A stretch of DNA of 64,000 nt from Gordius sp. MW1 (lineage: Eukaryota; Nematomorpha; Gordioida; Gordea; Gordiidae). The stretch spans positions 17,285,245 through 17,349,244 of the forward strand of contig OZ038528.1 of assembly GCA_964036665.1 (NCBI GenBank), given 5' to 3'. Position 1 is the stretch's first letter, and every line of letters starts with the position of its first letter. Positions 56,246 through 64,000 of this stretch are shown one piece after another. The notes beneath the pieces are model-generated. The model had not been told where the DNA came from. It made no database searches and saw only the letters and a list, made by a program, of their open reading frames with translations. Position numbers and translations under genes: made by a program.

Positions 56246-57126
56246 AGTTAAATAACACCCGTTTTTAAATCTGGAGGTCTAAGAGGAATAGATTTTAATA
56301 GGATTTAAAATAGGTATTTTTAAAATTACATTTTTCCCCATTTTTTCCTTATATTACGAAAATCCTAGTCCTACATTGTTCAAAATACTTCTCTTTACTA
56401 AAAAATAGTTTTCTCTCCATTTTATTTTAAATCGCTAACATGGGAATTTAGCTATTTTAATATCTTTAATAATAATAAATTATTTCAAACATTATTTGCT
56501 GTTTTTCTATAATTCTCTATAGTTTAACAGCTTAGAGGAAAATTTATTTAACATTTGAATATAAAATATGCCTCCTCTGTTTTTTAATTTCAAGATCTAA
56601 ATTACTATTATATGACAATTTTTTTTATAAAAATTATGGCGGGAAGGACCAAACGAGATCACTTTAATAGTAATGACTAGAGTGTAATAGTAATGACTAG
56701 AGTGCTCTATGCGTTGCGCACAGAGAGCACAATTTTTTTTTATCTTTTTAGATCCATAATTTTTTAATTGCCATCAAATTCAGAAATTTTGAACGATATT
56801 TATATCATTTAAATAAAATTCCAAATTTAATTATTGGAATCATTCAATTTTAGAGAAAGTGATAATTTTAATTTTGTAATAACCATTTGTTATTTATTTG
56901 GTCGTATGGTTCTATTAATTAGTAAAAATTGAATCTAATCGATTATACTCAATTACGGGCCTATTGATCAATAACTAGAAATGGGTCTTTTGTATTTGAT
57001 CAATTATCGAATCTTTTATAATTATTTCAAGAAGTAGAAATATTGTCATATTTTTATTTTTTCCCCATTTAAATATGTTCAATTTTAGCTTGTTAAACAT
57101 CTCTAGGCTGCGATTCCCTTGCGTAC
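56246..57126. other. AT-rich 5' flank of receptor B
   Basis: A 23-bp direct repeat, AGTAATGACTAGAGTG with flanking bases, is present twice at about 56671-56705. No gene is supported. Confidence 0.4.
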
Positions 57127-58260
57127 ATGATAACCGATCCCTATCCTGGGTTATACCTTACAACACGAGTCGGTTCTATCGTTTTATTCGTTATTTCGGT
57201 GTTGGGAACTTTAGGCAATGCTTTTTTGTTGACAATAATACTCAGCAACAAAAAACTGAGAGTCCATCCAACAATGATGCTCATTTCAAGTCTAACAATT
57301 TGCGACTTGATAGGTGGACAGGTATTTAGTCTCGGTTATCTCCTCTTCATTTTTAAACGAAGTTTGTCAACCAGATGGCTTCTCTGTTCGGTTTTCGGAA
57401 TGATCACAGAAACGGCGTTTTTATCCCATTCGATTCACATGTTTTTCCTAGCGTTAAATAGGTACATTTACGTGTGCCACCCATTCAAAGTTAATAAATG
57501 GGTAACGGCAACCGTAACTAAGTGGGAAATTTCAGCGATTTGGTTAATCTCAGTTTTTGTCAGAATAGGACATCAACAAGCGGGTCCGGGCATAGTATTT
57601 ATACCAAACGTGGGAAACTGCCTAATGGGTTACAATGCTTATGCCGCTTTGATCTTTACTATCCATATGTATTGGCAATACATTAATATAGGTGTCATAA
57701 TTATATTGTACTTTCTCATACTTAAGACGATGAGACATCAGAGAATAGCTATAACCAAAACTGAATCGTTTACTAATCATACCACCCCCGTGGCCACTGC
57801 AGCACCTAATAGCCAAATAATATCAACTCAGTTAAAAACTGAAAATCGCTTAACAAAATTATCCAACCTTTTTAACGAAGTTAGTGATTTAGCAACTGAA
57901 AAAACGAATACGAATACTCAACTGCAAAGAAGAGTTGATCAAGTTAGAAGAGAACGAAAAGAGCGAGAAAGAGATGTAGCTTGGTACTTTCTAATGATTT
58001 TTGGCGTTTTTCTGTTCGTAACATTAACGTTTACAGCCTCGGATAAGATTGTTTATAAAAACACAGCCGCAAAGTATGCGTACTATTTCATCTTTAATTT
58101 CTTTTTCTGCTTTACATTTACCATGAATTCCGTGATCTCCTTTGCATTCACTAAATTATTTAGGACAGAAGCCAAATTGTTTATCTCTCAAAAATATAAA
58201 AAACTTAGAATTACGTGCGCTCAACTTAAAGAAAAATTATGTACAATTTTTGAATTTTAA
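57127..58260 (+). CDS. Seven-transmembrane receptor B, intronless, 377 aa
   Basis: A single-exon paralogue of receptor A. TM1 (about 14-38) has LGTLGNAFLLTIIL. TM2 has LTICDLIGGQVFSLGYLLF. A conserved cysteine (LLCSVFG, about residue 88) precedes TM3, which ends FLALNRYIYVCHPF with NRY in place of DRY. TM4 and TM5 surround a loop with NVGNCLMG, whose cysteine could pair with the TM3 cysteine. The third loop (about 205-285) is long, polar and basic, ending RRERKERERD. TM6 is WYFLMIFGVFLFVTLTF. TM7 has TMNSVISFAF, where S replaces the P of NPxxY. The tail is rich in K and Q. It is likely a plasma-membrane G-protein-coupled receptor with unknown ligand. The frame is intact, and an AATAAA overlaps the stop region. 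Confidence 0.85.
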   Translation: MITDPYPGLYLTTRVGSIVLFVISVLGTLGNAFLLTIILSNKKLRVHPTMMLISSLTICDLIGGQVFSLGYLLFIFKRSLSTRWLLCSVFGMITETAFLSHSIHMFFLALNRYIYVCHPFKVNKWVTATVTKWEISAIWLISVFVRIGHQQAGPGIVFIPNVGNCLMGYNAYAALIFTIHMYWQYINIGVIIILYFLILKTMRHQRIAITKTESFTNHTTPVATAAPNSQIISTQLKTENRLTKLSNLFNEVSDLATEKTNTNTQLQRRVDQVRRERKERERDVAWYFLMIFGVFLFVTLTFTASDKIVYKNTAAKYAYYFIFNFFFCFTFTMNSVISFAFTKLFRTEAKLFISQKYKKLRITCAQLKEKLCTIFEF

Positions 58261-58838
58261 TAAACTTTATGTTTGCTCTAATATAAATTTTTTGATTGTC
58301 GGAAAAAGTAATCTTTTGGTTGTGTCATTTTATGTTATCATATTTGTATATTGGAAGATATTTAAAGTTATAGCTCAGCTAACTCCATTATCGAAATTGT
58401 TTTAATTTTAAACCTCAATATAAATGTAATTGTTCGTATTTAATAAAAGAATTTAAAACTTTATTGCTCTACATAAGAGTTTAGGTTCTAATGCTTATAT
58501 TAATTAAGTTATGATTGATAAATTCGTCAAAAATTTATCTTTTTCATACGAGTTCTCCTTTTGTTGGGAAATTAACCGCAGCTTTTTTAATAAAGGACTA
58601 TGCTGCACAATATAATTGATATTAGCTCTTAGGGAACGTTCAGCCATAAATTATAAATATCAATTTTAACCTAAAGCATTGCATAATAATTTGGTTTAAC
58701 GTTATGTAAAAAGAAGGATTAATAAAAATGAATTGATATTATGACCCTTAATAAGCTGGTACTAGTAAACGTTGCCTCAACTAAAGATTCAATATTATTT
58801 TGTGAACGGCGAATGCCTTAGCTTTATAGATATAGCAA
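58261..58838. other. AT-rich DNA downstream of receptor B
   Basis: Several AATAAA motifs (about 58259 and 58441) may serve as poly(A) signals. Nothing else is supported. Confidence 0.35.
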
Positions 58839-58880
58839 CAATGGGCGTAGCCAGGTTTTGGATTAGGGGGGGGGGGCAAA
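58839..58880. mobile_element. Single end of a GGCGTAGCC-type element
   Basis: TGGGCGTAGCCAGGTTTTGG then ATTAGGGGGGGGG. The same end in reverse occurs at 62750-62779 and 35285-35318. A partner end was not found. Confidence 0.6.
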
Positions 58881-60606
58881 ACATAATTTTTTTTTAATTT
58901 TTCAAAGTTTTTGCATTGAAATTTTTTTTTCTCGTAATTTTTGAAAATGCTTTTAACAGATTCTGATAGATGTGACACATAAAAATAAACTTCAAATAAA
59001 CATAAGCCTATAAAACATTTATGTTTACGCGAAAAGAGAATTTTAATGAGGTACAATCTAGTCGTCGCATTTATATGATGACTAATAGAATTACTCAGAT
59101 AGGGCTTTAATCATGAAATATTTAACATTATAAAAAGGCTTTTAGTGAATACATATTTTTCAGAATAATATGAGATGTTCGGCCATTAAGCCTCCGAAAG
59201 TGGTTCATCTTTTATTCATTTTTAAAATTTACCAAAACACAGCCTCTTACGAAAGTATTCTCAATACCAGTTTCAAATGTATTATTTATAAATAATTATT
59301 AGCCATCCTTGGAGATATATATTTAAGGGTGCAATAATGTATATATTATACAAAGTAAAAAAGATTAAGTCCTATTTGTTATAGGCTTTAACAAATATCA
59401 CAAATATTGAAACAAAGTAAACATCTGGAAAATAATAAAAATTAAAAATGCTAGTTATAAACCCAAAAGAGATATCAGATGGAAAAATACTGTATCTAAC
59501 TTTATACATTATTTTATAAACATATAAATTATTATTGAAATTAGCAGCTTTTGTTAAGACCCTGAAGTGATAAATTAATAATATCGTGACCCGACAAAAT
59601 ATTATATTTGCTTACACATGTACACTTGGTTGACAATAGTCATAATGCAATATTTTCCATTTTGATTTTTCATACTGTTGTTTACTAATCTAATATATAA
59701 AAGGGATATCTAAACTAAGGTAATTAGAATTTTAGCATGTAGGCAAAGAATAAAAGGGATAACCAAAGCTTTTAACAAATTTAATCTCATATAGAACATT
59801 GTTAATTATTAATAAGCTTTTTCAAAAGTGCAAGGCAATTAAAAAATTCTTGTCTTTTTAAAATCTATATACTTCTAAAAGCAAACGGGGTTTTTTCGAT
59901 GGCCTTCCATATGCTTATTTTAACAATAAATTATATTGAGAGATATCACAATGCCAAAAATCATTAATGATTTAAATGTATATATCCCTTTAGCAGTTTC
60001 ATTTTAATAACAATCAGTAGCCCATAATAGGTAAGCCTATAAACTCTTTTACTTTATAGCTATAAAAATATATGTATATGATATAATCACGAATATGGTT
60101 CTCAATAATGTCAGATGCATGGGGGTAGTCCGAATTTGGACAAGGATTTTTTTGCTCTCCGATTTTGATATCATATTTTTCCAACGCAGAGGTTGGGGGA
60201 ATTTCCTAGCGAAAATATGGGAAATAATGGGTAAATAACGGTAAAATATGGGAAATTAGACAGCCCATTGTAGGGTGAAATAACATTTTAAATAATATAA
60301 ACACCAAAAACAATTAACATAAAATTCATACCGATTTATTGAAAAGAAATTTAGCTAATGTAATAATGTTTACCAACGTCAATCGTTCCCTAATTCATTT
60401 TTAGACCTTAAGATGACCTAGCATAATAATCGAGAAAATTTAGTTTAGATTTATTACCACAATTTTGCAAATCTATTTATTAGCCAGTTTGCTCCTGAAA
60501 TTACTATAAATATTATCCAATCTAAACGGAATTATTTCGTAAGCGGCACTAAAAGGCGGCAATGAAAAAAATTTAACCGCCTCTGCAGTAATAGTTATAA
60601 GCGCAC
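58881..60606. other. AT-rich DNA
   Basis: No gene or defined repeat is supported. Confidence 0.35.
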
Positions 60607-60614
60607 ATCCCTTC

Positions 60615-61701
60615 TAATGTTTCGATCTCGTCTCGTCTCGGAAGCGATTATGAAATTCTCGATCTCGTCTCGTCTTGGTCTGGAAAAATCTCGGTCTCGT
60701 CTCGACTTTTTTAAAAAAATATATACGGAATAAAAATTTCTTCTGTTTTATTAAAAATATTATATAAATGTTAAAAAAATCCAAATGGCAAACTTTTATA
60801 TTTTTTTTTTAAATTTTGATACACACACTTTTTAAAGATTTAGCCGGACACGACATCTCATTGACAAAATAAAAATATGAATTAATTCATAAAGATAACA
60901 TTCTCCATAGAAATTGCAGACTAAAAACTATAAATAAATTTGAATAGAAAGTTTTATTTTATTGTTTTATCAAATTATAATATTTGAATCAAATTCACTG
61001 TGTCTGTCAACTATAAATAGACTTAGAAAATTATAAGTTCGTTTATAGTTGACTTTGCATAATTGAGCAAATTAAGACCCTTTATTAACCCCGGTTAAAG
61101 CTTCGAAGTAGACCTTAAAAAATTTAGGGCAAACGTTTATGTACATTGATATTACCCTCATACATTATATCCCATATATTTATTGTATGTTTACTATAGC
61201 GTTATAGAGCCACCTTAGCTTAACTTGCATAATTATTCAAACTGATAGACCACCAATTTATAATTACCTCATCATGCAGGATGAGTAACTGCGAAATTAA
61301 AATATTCTTTAGTAATATTTACTATTCCATCAGAACTCATTCTAAGCCTAAAATTTTGTATATTTAATAATGCTATGGATAAAAATATGTGATAAATATA
61401 TTATAAAATTATTCACATACCCTAAGGGTCAACCATATTTAGGTTAATGATTGCCAAATTTTAAAACTTGCAAAAATATATAATAATATTTACTACGCTT
61501 AGGACTTTTTTTAATATCAAATATATTCCAAACATATTGAGTTACTTAATATCTTAGATCTAAATCATGCAAATTAAAATACGCAATAATTTACTAAAAT
61601 CTAACAATCAATAAAAAGTCTAGATCACGCCAATCTCGTCTCGTCTCAATTTTTCGAGACGAGACGAGACAGAGAATTTTCTCGGGTTTTCCGCATCACT
61701 A
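60615..61701. mobile_element. GAGAC-rich hAT-like element, copy 2 (8-bp TSD, one mismatch)
   Basis: A 1087-bp element in the opposite orientation to 14921-16636. The left end is TAATGTTTCGATCTCGTCTC and the right end is TTTTCCGCATCACTA. Flanks are ATCCCTTC (60607-60614) and AACCCTTC (61702-61709). Motif arrays CTCGTCTCGTCTC occur at both ends. It is shorter than copy 1 because copy 1 holds extra AT-rich DNA and a nested MITE. Confidence 0.9.
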
Positions 61702-62074
61702 AACCCTTCCGCTAATTAATCAAAATTAGCCCATAAAAGATTTTGTTACCTACTTTTGGCTGACTATTTAAGAGAGAGAGATTAATGATATTTTTTTGAA
61801 AATAAAAAATTCTAATGGGCCTGGCTCTGGCGGGCCAAATAACTTTATATCGGGCTCGGCAAACAAGTTTCATAACGGGCCCAAAGGGGTCAAAAATATG
61901 TAACCGGTTCTGGAATTTATATAAAAAACCGACCATAGGCTTTAACAGGATTTTTATGTTTTTTTTAAATATGGATTCTAGGTCTTTAAAATAAAATTTT
62001 TTTGATGATAAATGAAAATGGCGTTTATATTTAATTAATTAAGGCACTAATAAAGGAATATTCTTACCTGCCAC
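61702..62074. other. AT-rich DNA with a GC-richer patch
   Basis: GGGCCTGGCTCTGGCGGGCC (61817) and CGGGCTCGG (61850) form a local GC-rich patch. No gene. Confidence 0.35.
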
Positions 62075-62605
62075 TTATTAACTAGCGCGTCTTTTTAGAC
62101 CGACCTTGTTGAAAGGAGTAGTGTTGTAAAGGGTGCGCCGAGGGGTCTGTTAGAGTTATTTTATGGTATCTATAAAATAGCCACACCATAAGTGCTAGTA
62201 TCCTTTCCTTTTGAGGAATTTCAATGTAGGTGTGGTACAAACTGACCACTAGTATATTATTATGTCATAGAGACTCGGATCTGCCATCAGTTATATGCTA
62301 ACTTAGAAATATGCTAACGGGGTGTTAGCTAGTTGTTATTGTCAACTACACGCTGTGTGTTGTGCCGTGCAGTAAATTAAGCTTGACCAGTTTAGCTAGA
62401 AAATACGACACATTTGGCGGTGCTATAAAATTAACAAAGCTCGTCCCATAATAATTCTAACCAGTATTTAAGACTATAGAGAAGGGGATCCTTAAAAAAG
62501 GGACCTTACGCTAGGGAGGCAAATTCCCTGATAGATTACTTTAATGGTGATGGTATAAAGTCTATATATCTTTCTAGTGTTGTTAACTAGCGCGTTTTGT
62601 TAGAC
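62075..62605. repeat. Direct repeats around a TAGTGTTGTAA-type end
   Basis: TTAACTAGCGCGTCTTTTTAGAC at 62078-62100 recurs as TTAACTAGCGCGTTTTGTTAGAC near 62583-62605. TAGTGTTGTAA lies at 62120 and TAGTGTTGTTAA at 62576. The arrangement suggests an element or tandem duplication of about 500 bp. Confidence 0.5.
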
Positions 62606-62607
62606 TT

Positions 62608-62779
62608 AGTCTCATGGGCGTTTCCAGGGGGGAGGGGGGGGGGGGGTGAAATGAAGTAAAAATTTTTAATGCAAAAACCCTAAAAAATTTAAAAAAAATA
62701 TGTTTTGCCCCCCCTCCCCTAATTGAACTTGTGAACGTTTCGCCCCCCCCCCCCTAATCCAAAACCTGGCTACGCCTTG
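62608..62779. mobile_element. GGCGTAGCC-type MITE
   Basis: CATGGGCGTTTCCAGGGGGG on the left and ACCTGGCTACGCCTTGG on the right. G-runs and C-runs lie inside. The target duplication was not recognised. Confidence 0.65.
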
Positions 62780-63836
62780 GCCTACGCTGTTGAAAAACTT
62801 ATCTATGTGATATTTTATAATGTGATTCAAAATGTATGTATGAATATGAAATGCTAAATAATTAAATTTAGTATTAAAGGGGTTTATTACATCTTAATTT
62901 AGGCTCATTTTCATAAATAAAAATTACACTTAGAAAGGGCTGTGTGCCCAACTATGGACATGTAGGTATCGAATTTATTAAAAGATCTTTGAAGCTTAGC
63001 AAATATTCGATTTTATAAATAACCCTGGAAAAAGTCTTTTTTTAGCCGCATTTCTGTACACAAAATCAAGGTATAATATTAAAAGTGTCATGTTAACAAA
63101 ATCACAACTTTTGGAGTTATCAATCAGGAAATTATTCTGATAATATTATTTGCGAATCAAGATGTGGTATTTAATATAAATATCAAACTATTCACCCGGG
63201 ATATCTTAATTGAACTATCAGTAATAGCAATAAATATTGCATAAGATTTCGGATTTTTATGAACCGGACCTACGGGCCAATTTTGGTAGGGGGCCGTGTC
63301 TAATATTCTTTAAAAATTAATAAAAAAATGAGCCCGGGCAGGCTTGAAAGTTCTCCAAACGGGTACAAGCGGGCTTGATGTGCACAATAAAATAACTGAT
63401 GTGCTCGGGGGGAGGGGGGGGGCTGAAAGTTTTTAAAGCAGGCACGAAGGGGGGGGGGGGTCGGCTCCTAAAAACGCCCCATTGCAGATCTCTAGTTGAT
63501 ATATTATTTAGCATTATCCCTATAATATTAAAAGTAAATCTAGTCCCTAAAAAGTATCATTTGATGATGCATCTTATTCAATTTTGCGAACTGATCTATA
63601 AAAGCTACAAGAGTCTGGGCTGGCCAAGGCTAAAACATAACTGGGACAAAATAAAATAATTGGGCTTTAGGCGGATCTGATAAGCCTGTTTAATAAACTC
63701 ATGCCCACACCTCAAAATTGTTTAATCGAATTCTCATTTAATAAAAACATTCATATAAAATAGCGATTATAAGTTAAAAAATAAAATAAAAAGACAAGTT
63801 CAAAAACTTTATAGTTTTAGCTACGCCTGTGGGAAA
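62780..63836. other. AT-rich DNA with G-rich patches
   Basis: G-runs at 63409-63421 and 63450-63460, and GCAGATCTCTAG near 63484, the last resembling the TAGAGATCTGCA end of the GGGTCGGG elements. No gene is supported. Confidence 0.35.
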
Positions 63837-64000
63837 TATTCGAGATTCGATTCGATATTCGATTCGGATTCGGATTCGATTCGAAATTTCGAATCGAATC
63901 CGAATTCGATTCTTATATGTAAATTTCGAATCGAATATTTAGTTGCTGAGATTCGAAAATTCGAATCGAATCTTTAAAAAAAAATTCGAAAATTTATTTA
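63837..64000. repeat. ATTCGATTCG-rich array running off the window
   Basis: Repeated GATTCGATTCG, ATTCGGATTCGG and TTCGAATCGAATC motifs begin after GGGAAATATTCGAG. The layout is like the ends of the GAGAC and GGGTCGGG families, so this may be the left end of a third such element. The other end is outside. Confidence 0.6.

Overview
This is a eukaryotic, strongly AT-rich, repeat-dense genome fragment, most likely from an invertebrate. Three host genes carry short GT-AG introns. Two intronless seven-transmembrane receptors have a nematode-like look (NRY in place of DRY, both in one subfamily). I lean towards a nematode or a similar small invertebrate, but the sequence alone does not fix the species. 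Nothing bacterial is present: no operons, CRISPR arrays or ribosome-binding sites.

Host genes. An SPT2-like chromatin protein gene lies on the minus strand at 3543-6670. I reconstructed it as six exons whose phases all join, giving 423 codons. A small four-exon gene of unknown function lies on the plus strand at 28099-28631 (141 aa). A probable two-exon small gene lies on the minus strand at 43729-44055 (86 aa). Two paralogous intronless receptors lie on the plus strand at 38144-39193 and 57127-58260. These occupy only a small part of the window.

Mobile DNA, left to right. At 1-1895 (minus) is a gag-like ORF followed, in the same frame after a single TAA, by a divergent reverse transcriptase that runs off the edge. 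At 6950-9250 is a decayed repeat-bounded element. At 11449-13036 a gag/protease fragment is caught between two layers of direct repeats. At 14840-19215 is an RTE-type LINE split by a 1.7 kb hAT-like element. At 20723-26330 is a Ty3/Gypsy element with near-identical LTRs, split by a 1.37 kb hAT element and itself inserted in a ~107-bp tandem array that continues to 27450. At 29660-30760 is a foldback element. At 31740-33420 is a second RTE fragment split by a hAT-like element. At 35154-37341 is a hAT transposon with perfect 8-bp target duplications and a decayed transposase. At 40940-42745 is a large foldback element with internal 126-bp tandem repeats. At 45013-49260 is a second complete but dead Ty3/Gypsy element with 5-bp target duplications. 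At 52249-52788 is an intact chimeric ORF made of two LINE-derived tails. At 53560-55464 is a MULE-like pseudogene split by a hAT-like element. At 60615-61701 is a second copy of the GAGAC-rich hAT-like family, and a third motif family starts at 63837 and runs off the end.

The most distinctive theme is a set of non-autonomous hAT-like elements that make 8-bp target duplications. Each family carries its own short motif array near its ends (GAGAC, GGGTCGGGTTC, possibly ATTCG). Together with CATGGGCGTAGCCAGG and TAGTGTTGTAA miniature elements, they have inserted into LINEs, Gypsy elements, MULE genes and an SPT2 intron. Partial hAT transposases with TTF-type or dimerisation-domain signatures sit in the same window and are candidate sources of activity.
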